Positions 52,324 through 61,608 of a stretch of DNA of 64,000 nt are shown here, piece by piece (position 1 is the first letter of the stretch; the number at the start of each line of letters is the position of its first letter). Source of the stretch: Prevotellaceae bacterium UBA6858 (GTDB lineage Bacteria > Bacteroidota > Bacteroidia > Bacteroidales > Bacteroidaceae); NCBI GenBank assembly GCA_002451695.1, contig DKDC01000001.1:11513-75512 (forward strand), given 5' to 3'. The notes below the pieces were generated by a model, which had not been told where the DNA came from, searched no databases, and saw nothing but the letters and a program-made list of their open reading frames with translations. A program made the position numbers and the translations under genes.

Positions 52324-55300
52324 CTACCGCGTGAGCGACACCTTTATGCTTACGCCGAAGTCCTGCGTGGTGGTGGGATATGACGACGAGGAAAGGAGCG
52401 GAGTGTTGGTCTGCCTGTCGTAATAGGCTGAAAGGGTTATGAGCTTCGACAGCGTGTAGTCCGCCGAGAACGAAATCTTGAACGCCTTGTTTCCCGAAGT
52501 GGCCTGCGAGAGCATGGTGAGAATGTTGCGCTGGATGGAGCTTTGGTTGCGCAGCGAGAGGTCGAGGCGCAAATTGAGGTCGTTGCTTATGGTGCCGGAA
52601 TTGGAGCTGCGACTGCTGCGCGAGGAGTTGTCGTCCGCGCTGCTTTCGCTGTCTTCGCTGTTCTTCCTGCGCGAGTTTGCCGCACGCCCCTTGCCGCCAC
52701 GGCGTTTGGGGCGGCGCGTGGGCGAGAAAATCTTCAGGTCGTCAACCTTGTAGCCCACGCCTATCACGTAGTCGTTGGAGCGTGCCTCGGAAATCTGCTG
52801 CGATGTGAGCGAAAGCGAGAGCATACGGGTGCGGTTGTATTCTATCTTCGCTGTGAGGTTGTTGTCGAACGTCATGTCGAAGCCTATGAACGGCGAGAAG
52901 GTCTCGTTGATTGACACGGTGGAAATGTCGTACATTGACGACGGCACGGGGTTGCCGGTGGAAACGTCGTTGACGAACCCACGATCGCCGGCGAGCTTCA
53001 TGAAAGAGGAGAATGTGTTGTAAGACCCCACGGAATACACCGACTGGTAGGAGTGGTTCACGTTGAACGTCTTGAAAATTGGTTTCATGAAGCGGAGCTT
53101 GCCAAGTCCGGAATATGTAAGCCTCCAGTTTGGCAGCATACGCGCAATGGAGGGGAATATGCCGAGGTTTTTCGACCCGCCGCAGTATGCCGAAAGGAAT
53201 GCGGGTATCATAACATCGGATGAGTACTGCGAGATTGTGCCGTTGGCGGGGTCGAATGTCTTTCCTGCCAATGTGCTGTTCACTGGGTACTGGCTTCCGC
53301 TGTACTGCGCTTCAACGCGGTTACGGAACAACGGCAGGGAGTTGACGAACTTCGTGAAAGTCTTGTTCTCGTAGTTGTTCTTTGCGCTTCCTATGGAGGC
53401 GAAAGCCGATGACAGGGAAATGGTGGTGATGTTGAACGAGCCGGTTTCGGTGGCGGGCATACCGTCGAACATATATTGTATGCTGCGCGACTTGTTCACC
53501 GTGCGCGAAGCCGTGAGGTCTATCTTGAAATCGCGGAGCGGCTCGAGCGTCGCGCTAAGCTGCAAGGATTCGTTCTTGCTTGTGGCGGCGGGGGTCGTAA
53601 TGCTGTCGTTTGAAAGCAGCCAACCCTTGCGCTGCGCCTTGGATATGTAGCTTTCGCCCGCCATGCCGAATGCGAAATCGAGTCCGGGCTGCAAGCCGCC
53701 CGCCGAACGCTGTCCGAACATATCGCCGATGTTGGGCAGGAAACCGGGCAACGACATGCTGAATGTGTTCTTGTAGGAAACGCTTATGTTTCTCACCGAC
53801 ATGGCAAGGCGTGCGGTAGTCTGCAAAGCCTTATACCAGAACCGGTTTTCCGGGTTGCTGCGCGGGCTTACGGTTATCTTCACCTTGGCCGTGTCGCGTG
53901 AGGTTACGAGTATGTGGTTATTGTCCACAACCTTGTAGCGTATGGGGTAGCTCGTGCCGTCCTGGCGGAACGCCCTTACGCGGAGGTTTTTGGAGCGGCG
54001 GTTGTGGGCAACATTCACCGTTGTGTCCTGAAGGAGCTGTATTTCGGAGGTGAAAAACTTGTTTTCCTCCTTGTCCTTGTCGTCCTTTTTCTTTGCGGCG
54101 TTTGACGCTGAGCTTGCAAACTTGCGGTTCACCTTTTTAAGGAAAGGCACATTATTGTATAGCGTGAGCATATTGAGGCGCAGGTTGCCGTTTATGTCGC
54201 GCGTGTTGTTTATGGTGTTGCCCAAAGTTGAGCCGTCCTCGAGATACGTCCCCCTGTTCCAGCCGTAGGTGGAGCGGTAGGTGAAATCTGGAGTTACCCA
54301 GTTGAACGCGGGAATCTTGTTCAAAGGTATCTTCCACGAGAAGTCGAACGACTGCTGGTAGGTGAGCGGTGTCCCGAAATGCTTGACGCTGCGCCACACG
54401 GAGTCTTTCCACGCCTCGTATTCGTTGGGGTAAAGCGACTTGTTCACAGGCACGTTGGGCTGCTCAATTTCCGCATTCGTGCCGGAGGAGAATGAGGTGT
54501 GGATGTTTGAGGTGAAGTCCCATTGCAGGTTGAAACGGCGGTTCCAGAAAAAGTCGCTCGCCCACGTGAGAGGGAGGGACGAGTTTTCGAGCTGCTGCAT
54601 ATCCCTTTCCTTGAGCTCGTAATACGAGCGCGTGATGTCTGAATTAATCGAAAGGTTCTGCGGCGCGAAGTTAATCTTTTCGTCCTTCAGGAGTTTCAGC
54701 CACGGACTGTTGCTCTTCATCTTGGCAAACGGCGCGAGCGATTTGAAGTTCGGCGAATACGAGTAGTTGCCGCTGAGTTTCCAGCTGTCGTCCTTTTCCC
54801 ACACAATTGTCTGCCCCTCGCTCTGCTTGTGGCTGTGGGAATAGCTGAACGAGAAATTGGCCGGGTCATAAGGCATGGGGTGGGACTTGGTGGAGATGTT
54901 GAACTTCACGTTTGAAAGGCTGAAGTTTGAGTTTGTCTCGGTGGTCTCGCAAATGCGGCGCAGGGAGTCGCGCTCGTGCTTTGTGGTCAGAGCGTCTATG
55001 GCATCGTCCATTTCCATGTCAGTGTCGAGCGGGTTGTATTTCGGCTTTACCTTCTCCTTGCTGTATGAATAGTAAAGCGGTGCCTTGAACTTGATTTTCT
55101 CGGGCAGGAAACGCCCGAGATCAACGTTCATAGACATATCGTACTCATATAGATTGTCATCGCGCCGCTGGTCAACGCGGTCTTCCACGCCACCAAAACC
55201 GTCGGTCTCGATGTGTCCGCCGAAATTGAACGTGCCAAGGTCGGAAAGTTGCAGGTTCAGATTGCCCTTTGCCGCCCAACCGCCCTTGTTGGTGTAGTGC

Positions 55301-58300
55301 TGTAGGCGCAGTTCGTTTACCCAGACCTCCACGTTGGAAACCTGGCGCGAGTTGTTGCGCACGCCGATCATCATGGTGTGTATCTCGCCAAGCGAGGGAT
55401 TGCCCACAACAGTTATCTTGTTCTTGGGGCGGTCGGTGTCGTAGGACGAGAACTGCTGCGAAAACGATGCCTGCCCCGCACTTTTTTGCCTGTTGCGCTC
55501 GCGCTTCAAGTCGGTGAACTTGGCAAGGTTTATGTCGAGCATATTCTCCTCGGGCCACACAATGCGCCGCGCCGAAGTGGAATATCTGTCGTATTGTCCC
55601 TCTTCGGTTAGCTTCAAAGGTATCTCGTATTCATAGAAATTGCTCTTGTAGTCAGACCCCAGACGTATGAAAAGCGAAGTGGCGCCATCGGCAAGCGTCT
55701 TGTCGCCCACAAGGGCGTTTGCGTGCACGAACATCTGGATATGCTTGTACTTGCGCAGGTCGAGCGAAATGTTTTTGTAAACTGCGCGTGCATCGCCGCT
55801 TGCAAGGTTCTTTATCACGAGCTGCAACGCCTGTTCGTTCTGCTCAAGAAGCTGCGACTCGTTCGGGTCAACCACACGCGATATGCCGGGAGGGATAACA
55901 TAGTTCACAGGTTTTTTTTCGTTGTTCTCCTCGTAGTTCACCGCCGCCACATCCATTGTGCCGCTCACCGCGGGAGCCTGACCGTTGTAAAGGTTCTGCT
56001 CGTAGCTTCTCCATTCGCCGCGTGAAAGTTCGAGGGTGGCGAAACGCAGCACAACCGGCTTCTCAAAGTTTGTGAGGTACATCCTCATAAACCTTATGCT
56101 GTTGAAGTCGCTTATATTGCCGACTTTGCTTGTGTAACTCTTAATGGGGACACGGAAAAGATACCACGAAACATTTGCCTTGCTGCCGTTGCGCAACGAA
56201 ACAGCAGCCGTTCTCTGGTCAACGATATTGTTCTGCCCCACCTGCATTCCGTCGGGGGAAAGGTGCATCTTGTACTGAAAGTATTTCTCGTATTCGTTAA
56301 GAGTGTAGTCCTGGTTTATGTCCTCTACGTCTGGCGTGGACTTGAAAGCCGTGGCGTACCGCTCGGGAGAGTCCTTGGATTCCGGCGAATTGCCCTCAGG
56401 ACCATTTATGTGCTTGTAGCGGTCGAGAATGGAAGTCTTGTTCCTGTCAAAATCCGAACCGCGGAAATAATGATAGTCGTCCCCTGCCGGATCAGCGGCT
56501 ATGGAGTCATAAACCGCAGCGTTCACCTTGGCGCGTACCTCGTCAAGATAGCTTTTATAAGTGGGAAACGTCGCCTCGTCCGCACTTGAAAGTCCGTTAA
56601 GCCCGATGTCCTGTCTGTCGCGTGCACCGCTGCTCGTGTTAAAGGCATAGGTTACGCTGTTTTGCACAGGCACACGTCCCCAAGCCGTCTCCGTGTATTT
56701 TGAGGCATCACCGTCGATGGGCATTCCGCTCTCGTAGAATTTCTTTCCGTCCTTAAGTATGTCCTCGCTGACCTCGCCGAGATTTATGCAAAGGTCGCCC
56801 GAATAATCCCCAGTCTGCTCGCGAGTGTAAATAAACGGGTCCATCATCCAGAACTCCACGTACTCAATGTTCGCCTGTTCAAAGTCGCTCGTGTTGAGCT
56901 TGCGCATCATGCCTCCCCAATGGCTGCGCGGATTTGCGAGGTTGCCGTTTTCGTCAAGGTCGGGATTGAGATTGTACGGGCCGCGTTCGTTCGGGTAATA
57001 AGCAAGGTTGAGCACGGAAAGCGTGGAGCTTTCGCCAAAACGCTGTTCCTTGTTCGGGAATAACTCGCGGTTGTAAACCTCCCTCACGTAGTGGTTGGAA
57101 AGCTGGTCAAGGTCGCTCTTAATATGACTCGGAGTGAGCGAGGAACTGCGCCGGGTGAAAAGCGGGTCAATCTTGTACCATGCCAGCAGCGAGCGGTTGT
57201 AGCCATAGCGCACATCGTTGCTAAGCCGGCTTTCGGGGAACTCTGACGGAGTGGAGGCAAGTTGCCAGTCTGTGGGCGTGCTTATGTCTATTTTACTTTG
57301 CGTCTGCTCAAAGTCGTCAATATAAGAAGAGTTGCCCTGCGAGCCTTTGTTGTTGCCAGCCATAAGCTGTGCGAACTCCGCCGAAAAGTTTATGCTCGAG
57401 GGCTTGTCGAGCGACAGGAAAGGCAGCTTGTCAAGCATATCGGTAAGCCACTGGCTTTGTTTTTTCCAGTTAAGGCTCACGCCCCACACCGTGTTGTTGA
57501 GCGGTTCGCTTCCCATTGAAACTTTTGTTGTCAGAGGCTGTTCCGAAAGGTGCATTAAAGTTCCGCCGAGACGGAAATCCTTGTTAAACTCATATTCCCA
57601 GTTCAATCCCAAAAGCGTCTTGCGCTCAAGGCCGTAGTCGGTGTTGCTCTCAAGGCTCACGTTCACCGGCGTGCCGGCATCAAGAATGCTCTGGTTTATT
57701 ATCGCCACCGTACCCTCGCTGTAGTTCACGGTATAGTCCACTCCCTCGGTTAGTGTTATGCCTCCGGCAGTAACCACCACGCTTCCCTGCGGCACATCAG
57801 TAGCACCGAGACTAATCTCGCCGCTTTTCTGCGAAGCCTTGAACTGTCCGGAAATGATATACTTGTTTTTCTCCGCAATCTGCCGTGCCACTGTTTTGGT
57901 GGAGTCATAAAGTTCCTGGAAGCAATATTTGTCGGCCACGGCCCCGCTTCCTATCTTTCCTCTCAGGAACTGCCCGAAAGGCTCTGCCGCCGGGAAGAAT
58001 ATGCGCCCAGTCGAAGCGTCAATGGTGTATCCGTCAACAAAGTCGAAATAGCCGTTGGGATTGGCTTTGTTGTTATTGTCAAGTCTGTCGAGGTTCATAA
58101 GGCGCACAAGCGGCGTGTTCTTAAGTCCCGGTTCGGGCAGGTAAGTGAGGTAAACGCCGGTGGTGTCGCTCAAAATCTTCACGTCAAGGCGGAAGCGGTC
58201 TTTCTGCACCCTTGTGGCGTTGAGCGAGTAAACGTTCTTCATCATCAGCTTCCAGTTTGGCATCGCCGGCACATTCGACGTGTTCTTTATTGCCTTCACG

Positions 58301-59784
58301 AACAACGCCTGCGTGTTGTCCTTCACATCGGTGGAAAACTCTCCCACCTGAAAGTTCTGCCCGCGATAAGTGTATTCGTATGCTACGGCAAGCACTTGGT
58401 CGGTCTGCAAGGCTGACTTCAGCGAGATGTACCCCAGAGCATTGTTCACCGTATATTCCGAAGAGCTAAGCATACGTGCGCTCTCCAACTTCTCATAGTC
58501 CGTGCCGCCCGCAAAGTTACCTATTCCGTCGAGCGTGGACGAAGTTTGGCTTATGTCTCTTGCGGCGGCATAGCTTCCGGTTATCGTGGCGTAAAGGGTG
58601 TTCGAGGTGTTCTGCGGCTGCTCCTGCCCGTTACCGCTCCACAAGGCGTTGCCAATATGGCGGCTTTCGCCAAGGTCGGCAAAAGCCACGATGTTGCGCG
58701 TGTTACTTGTTGCACCGGTTTTGTTTGTTACCCACACCTCAACACGGTTAATCTTTATGCCCGATGTGATATTGGGCAACTGCGCCATTGAGCGGTCGTA
58801 ATTGTCGCGGAAAAAGTGCGAAAGGAAAAAGTGGCGGTTCTCCTCATAGTCGGCAGCCGAAATCTCAAAGGGCGTAAGCTGGTTGCCGCCGCTCGACTTC
58901 ACCGACGAGCTTGACGAGTTCTTGCGCGAGATCACGCTTTGCAGCTTCAGTTTGCCGAACTGCATATCGGCCCTCACGCCAAACAATGACGACGCGCCCC
59001 TGACCAACGACACGTTAGACGGCATAGACACGTTGCCGGCTTCGAGCAGCTTCACAATCTCGTCCTCCTTGCCTTGGTATGTCAGCTTCAGGTCTTTCGA
59101 GTCAACATCGAATGTGGCTTCTGTGTTATAGTTCAGCGTCATGTCCATTTTGTCGCCAATCCTTCCGTTCACGCTAAGGTTAACCTTTTCGTCAAAGTCA
59201 AAGCCGAAAGTCTTGCGGAAACGCAGCGGCAGCGTGGGGTTGTCAACACTCGTGGTGTTCGCCCCGATTTTCAGCTCTGCCGAACCCTGCGTTTTAATCT
59301 GCACGCCGCCCGGACCGAAAATCTTCTCCGCCGGACCGAGGCTGAAGTGCATATCGGTGAAGTCGAACTTTTCCTTTCCCTCGTTCTTGAAAAGCTCGCT
59401 GTTTTTGCTTGCATAGTATTTCTGCATCGACTGCCTCAGGCTCCAGCGCATATATTCGTCCCGCGTGAGCAGCACAGGAGTGTTAAGGTAAGAGTCGCCA
59501 ATCTTAGTGCCAAGGCGGTAGCCGCCGCTTTCGTCAAGCTCCGCCTCTTCCTTCATGTTCTTGGGAGTGGCGAGGTCAACGGGGCGTTTTCTTATGTCGT
59601 CCTCATTCTGCGGCGAAGTCTTGCTCACATTTGCGCGTATGCGCCCCACGCTGTCGCCCGCCTCCACGGCGTTCTGGGCTTCAGCCCCAACGCCGAAGCC
59701 GGCAAATGCCGCCAAAAGCAGCACGCACCTTAACAGCATATTGCGAAACAACGTCCTTTCCACACCTTTTTCCTTCAAGAACAA
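52324..59784 (-). CDS. sprA: Giant outer-membrane protein SprA (Sov), type IX secretion translocon
   Basis: 2486 residues, the size of SprA/Sov, whose 36-strand barrel is the outer-membrane pore of the type IX secretion system. N-terminal signal (LRCVLLLAAFAGFGVGAEAQ). Typical SprA segments include FGFDFDEKVNLSVNGRIGDK, ARSSLFGVRADMQFG-like and QSVISRKNSSSSSVKSSGG. VEYVEFWMMDPFIY, RFMRMYLTNFEKPVVLRF and VSNVEVWVNELRLQHY come in the middle, and long beta-strand pairs rich in Asn/Ser/Tyr at the end (VSIKVSLTR). It starts 3 bases after ruvA, the arrangement also known in Flavobacterium. Presence of SprA implies that T9SS cargo is exported by this organism; other T9SS genes are not in the window. 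Confidence 0.95.
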   Translation of the reverse strand: MFLKEKGVERTLFRNMLLRCVLLLAAFAGFGVGAEAQNAVEAGDSVGRIRANVSKTSPQNEDDIRKRPVDLATPKNMKEEAELDESGGYRLGTKIGDSYLNTPVLLTRDEYMRWSLRQSMQKYYASKNSELFKNEGKEKFDFTDMHFSLGPAEKIFGPGGVQIKTQGSAELKIGANTTSVDNPTLPLRFRKTFGFDFDEKVNLSVNGRIGDKMDMTLNYNTEATFDVDSKDLKLTYQGKEDEIVKLLEAGNVSMPSNVSLVRGASSLFGVRADMQFGKLKLQSVISRKNSSSSSVKSSGGNQLTPFEISAADYEENRHFFLSHFFRDNYDRSMAQLPNITSGIKINRVEVWVTNKTGATSNTRNIVAFADLGESRHIGNALWSGNGQEQPQNTSNTLYATITGSYAAARDISQTSSTLDGIGNFAGGTDYEKLESARMLSSSEYTVNNALGYISLKSALQTDQVLAVAYEYTYRGQNFQVGEFSTDVKDNTQALFVKAIKNTSNVPAMPNWKLMMKNVYSLNATRVQKDRFRLDVKILSDTTGVYLTYLPEPGLKNTPLVRLMNLDRLDNNNKANPNGYFDFVDGYTIDASTGRIFFPAAEPFGQFLRGKIGSGAVADKYCFQELYDSTKTVARQIAEKNKYIISGQFKASQKSGEISLGATDVPQGSVVVTAGGITLTEGVDYTVNYSEGTVAIINQSILDAGTPVNVSLESNTDYGLERKTLLGLNWEYEFNKDFRLGGTLMHLSEQPLTTKVSMGSEPLNNTVWGVSLNWKKQSQWLTDMLDKLPFLSLDKPSSINFSAEFAQLMAGNNKGSQGNSSYIDDFEQTQSKIDISTPTDWQLASTPSEFPESRLSNDVRYGYNRSLLAWYKIDPLFTRRSSSLTPSHIKSDLDQLSNHYVREVYNRELFPNKEQRFGESSTLSVLNLAYYPNERGPYNLNPDLDENGNLANPRSHWGGMMRKLNTSDFEQANIEYVEFWMMDPFIYTREQTGDYSGDLCINLGEVSEDILKDGKKFYESGMPIDGDASKYTETAWGRVPVQNSVTYAFNTSSGARDRQDIGLNGLSSADEATFPTYKSYLDEVRAKVNAAVYDSIAADPAGDDYHYFRGSDFDRNKTSILDRYKHINGPEGNSPESKDSPERYATAFKSTPDVEDINQDYTLNEYEKYFQYKMHLSPDGMQVGQNNIVDQRTAAVSLRNGSKANVSWYLFRVPIKSYTSKVGNISDFNSIRFMRMYLTNFEKPVVLRFATLELSRGEWRSYEQNLYNGQAPAVSGTMDVAAVNYEENNEKKPVNYVIPPGISRVVDPNESQLLEQNEQALQLVIKNLASGDARAVYKNISLDLRKYKHIQMFVHANALVGDKTLADGATSLFIRLGSDYKSNFYEYEIPLKLTEEGQYDRYSTSARRIVWPEENMLDINLAKFTDLKRERNRQKSAGQASFSQQFSSYDTDRPKNKITVVGNPSLGEIHTMMIGVRNNSRQVSNVEVWVNELRLQHYTNKGGWAAKGNLNLQLSDLGTFNFGGHIETDGFGGVEDRVDQRRDDNLYEYDMSMNVDLGRFLPEKIKFKAPLYYSYSKEKVKPKYNPLDTDMEMDDAIDALTTKHERDSLRRICETTETNSNFSLSNVKFNISTKSHPMPYDPANFSFSYSHSHKQSEGQTIVWEKDDSWKLSGNYSYSPNFKSLAPFAKMKSNSPWLKLLKDEKINFAPQNLSINSDITRSYYELKERDMQQLENSSLPLTWASDFFWNRRFNLQWDFTSNIHTSFSSGTNAEIEQPNVPVNKSLYPNEYEAWKDSVWRSVKHFGTPLTYQQSFDFSWKIPLNKIPAFNWVTPDFTYRSTYGWNRGTYLEDGSTLGNTINNTRDINGNLRLNMLTLYNNVPFLKKVNRKFASSASNAAKKKDDKDKEENKFFTSEIQLLQDTTVNVAHNRRSKNLRVRAFRQDGTSYPIRYKVVDNNHILVTSRDTAKVKITVSPRSNPENRFWYKALQTTARLAMSVRNISVSYKNTFSMSLPGFLPNIGDMFGQRSAGGLQPGLDFAFGMAGESYISKAQRKGWLLSNDSITTPAATSKNESLQLSATLEPLRDFKIDLTASRTVNKSRSIQYMFDGMPATETGSFNITTISLSSAFASIGSAKNNYENKTFTKFVNSLPLFRNRVEAQYSGSQYPVNSTLAGKTFDPANGTISQYSSDVMIPAFLSAYCGGSKNLGIFPSIARMLPNWRLTYSGLGKLRFMKPIFKTFNVNHSYQSVYSVGSYNTFSSFMKLAGDRGFVNDVSTGNPVPSSMYDISTVSINETFSPFIGFDMTFDNNLTAKIEYNRTRMLSLSLTSQQISEARSNDYVIGVGYKVDDLKIFSPTRRPKRRGGKGRAANSRRKNSEDSESSADDNSSRSSRSSNSGTISNDLNLRLDLSLRNQSSIQRNILTMLSQATSGNKAFKISFSADYTLSKLITLSAYYDRQTNTPLLSSSSYPTTTQDFGVSIKVSLTR

Positions 59785-59787
59785 GTG

Positions 59788-60387
59788 TCAGAGCATCTTC
59801 AACGCCCGCTTTATTATCTCCTCCACGGCTATCTCGCCGGCATCGGCCTTCAATATGGCGTTCACCGCCTTCTGCGCCAGCGGTGCGGGATAGCCGAGCG
59901 TGGCGAGTGCGCCCAACGCCTCATCGGCGCTCTCCCGGCGTGCGTAACGCTCACCCGCCCCAAGGCTGGCGGATGTCGCGGTGTCTCCTGCGCCAAGTTT
60001 GTCCTTCAAATCTACGATTATGCGCTGGGCGGTTTTAAGCCCTATGCCCTTCACCGACTTCAATGCCCTCGAATCCTCGTTTGCCACCACGTTGCGCAGC
60101 TCTCCCGGGGCAAAAGCCGAAAGAATGGTGCGCGCCGTGTTGCCGCCAACACCCGACACGGAGAGCAGAGCCTCGAACACCTCGCGCTCCTCACGCGAGG
60201 CAAAGCCCCAAAGCACGTACGCGTCCTCCCTTATGCTTTCGTAAACATAAAGCCTCACGTCCTTTTTCCCTTTCAGCGAGTCGTATGTGGTCAGCGATAT
60301 GTTCAGTCCGTAACCCACCCCGCCGGCCTCTACAACCGCCATTGTGGGGAAAAGCTCCGCCAGTTCGCCGTGAATGTATTCTATCAT
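59788..60387 (-). CDS. ruvA: Holliday junction DNA helicase subunit RuvA
   Basis: Tetramer that holds Holliday junctions for RuvB-driven branch migration. 199 residues, normal. Domain I (MIEYIHGELAELFPTMAVVEAGGVGYGLNI), the HhH domain II (LLSVSGVGGNTARTILSAF; LKSVKGIGLKTAQRIIVDLKDKL), acidic/Ala linker, and domain III (ADEALGALATLGYPAPLAQKAVNAI) that binds RuvB. Followed immediately by sprA. Confidence 0.97.
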   Translation of the reverse strand: MIEYIHGELAELFPTMAVVEAGGVGYGLNISLTTYDSLKGKKDVRLYVYESIREDAYVLWGFASREEREVFEALLSVSGVGGNTARTILSAFAPGELRNVVANEDSRALKSVKGIGLKTAQRIIVDLKDKLGAGDTATSASLGAGERYARRESADEALGALATLGYPAPLAQKAVNAILKADAGEIAVEEIIKRALKML

Positions 60388-60475
60388 CAGTTTTTTCTTT
60401 TCTGCATAATAAGACTTAATTTATAACGCACGCTTTTATTACATATTGCATCCGCAGGGAACATATAACACCAAA

Positions 60476-60505
60476 AATCCCGCAACACACAGGCATTGCG
60501 GGATT
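60476..60505 (-). terminator. Terminator for the gpsA-pgi-HAD unit
   Basis: AATCCCGCAA and TTGCGGGATT form a perfect 10-bp stem with a 10-base loop; on the minus strand it is followed by TTTGG. It lies between a repeat copy and ruvA. Confidence 0.75.
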
Positions 60506-60605
60506 AAGTCCTTATAACACGACCGCATTAAAAGCGGAACTTCACGTCTTTAAGGATAAACGCACCGCCACAAAACACACAATACAATATCATCCAAAGG
60601 ATTGC

Positions 60606-60762
60606 GTTGCCGTATGGGCGTATGGCATACGCCCATACAAACGGCGCAAAACCCCGAAAACTACATCAGACATAAGAAAAACTACGTCCTATGTAGGAAA
60701 AACTACATAGGACGTAGGAAAAATTATATCAGACCTTTTTCAGCCCTTTGCAAACCTTTGAA
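60606..60762 (-). repeat. Composite intergenic repeat, copy J (short form with a compensated hairpin)
   Basis: On the minus strand: flank TTTTTCAAAGGTTTGCAAAGG and CTGAAAAAGG, then units starting TCTGATATAA, TCCTATGTAG, TCCTACATAG (phase slightly shifted) and TCTGATGTAG. A single GC hairpin follows with arms GTATGGGCGTAT and ATACGCCCATAC. Relative to other copies the fourth base of one arm is G to T, and the pairing base of the other arm is C to A, so pairing is kept. The 60388-60889 gap otherwise holds only a terminator. Confidence 0.85.
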
Positions 60763-60889
60763 AAACAAAAACTTACATTTTTACTGTAAAACCAAGGCAA
60801 GTTTCTGCAAATCAAAGAATTGCACAACTTTATCCGTGTTGGGTGCAATCGGGAACGGCATGGACTTTACGGGTTGCAGGTAACGGCAA

Positions 60890-61606
60890 TCAAAACAGCG
60901 GCCACGCATCGGCGAGAGCCTGCATTGAGGGGAACACAAGGTTTGCGCCCGCATCGCTGAGCGTCTGTGGGGAAAGCGGGCCTGTGTTCACGGCTATGGT
61001 GAATATTCCCGCCGCCACGGCAGCCTCAACGCCCAACGGCGCGTTCTCGACAACCATCGCCTCGTTGGGTTTCAGTCCGCCTTTTTCCAGACCTTTCAGA
61101 TACGGTTCGGGAAAAGGCTTGCCGTGAACGGTGTCGTGGCTCGAAACAACAAGCTCCTTTTTGAAGAAACCGTGATAGCCGTGTTCCAGACGCGAAAGCA
61201 GGGACTCCTGTCCGCTGCCCGTTACGACTATTATCTTCAAGCCTTGCGAGCGCACCTTTTCAAGCAGTTCCCCCGCGCCCGGCATCTTCGGGGCTTCCTC
61301 GGTGTAGGAATTGAACAGGCGGCACTTCTCGTCGTATATTTCGCGTTTCTCCTCCGCCGTGGCGTGCCGCCCCCAAAAGCGTTGGGCGAAAATGTCTATC
61401 GTGTCGTCGCCCGTGCGCCCCTCGTGCATATACAGTTCCTCACGGCTTATGTTGAGCCCGAACTTTCGGCACACAGCCTCCCACGATTTGGCGTGGCGGG
61501 GCATGGAGTCGAACAGCACGCCGTCCATGTCAAACAACACGGCTTTAAGGTTCAAAGCCTTAAAGCCGTGGTTGCTGAGATATTCGTCAAGTTGCTTCCT
61601 GTACAT
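60890..61606 (-). CDS. HAD-superfamily phosphatase (beta-phosphoglucomutase-like)
   Basis: 238 residues. HAD motif I is LFDMDGVLFDSMPRH, followed by a helical cap (~35-100). Motif II is VVTGSG, motif III around HGKPFPEPYLKGLEKGGL, and motif IV VVENAPLGVEAAVAAG. This is the subfamily of beta-phosphoglucomutases and small sugar-phosphate phosphatases. Motif IV has VENA instead of the common VEDS. It begins 2 bases after the pgi stop, so a hexose-phosphate substrate is plausible but not shown. Confidence 0.9.
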   Translation of the reverse strand: MYRKQLDEYLSNHGFKALNLKAVLFDMDGVLFDSMPRHAKSWEAVCRKFGLNISREELYMHEGRTGDDTIDIFAQRFWGRHATAEEKREIYDEKCRLFNSYTEEAPKMPGAGELLEKVRSQGLKIIVVTGSGQESLLSRLEHGYHGFFKKELVVSSHDTVHGKPFPEPYLKGLEKGGLKPNEAMVVENAPLGVEAAVAAGIFTIAVNTGPLSPQTLSDAGANLVFPSMQALADAWPLF

Positions 61607-61608
61607 GG

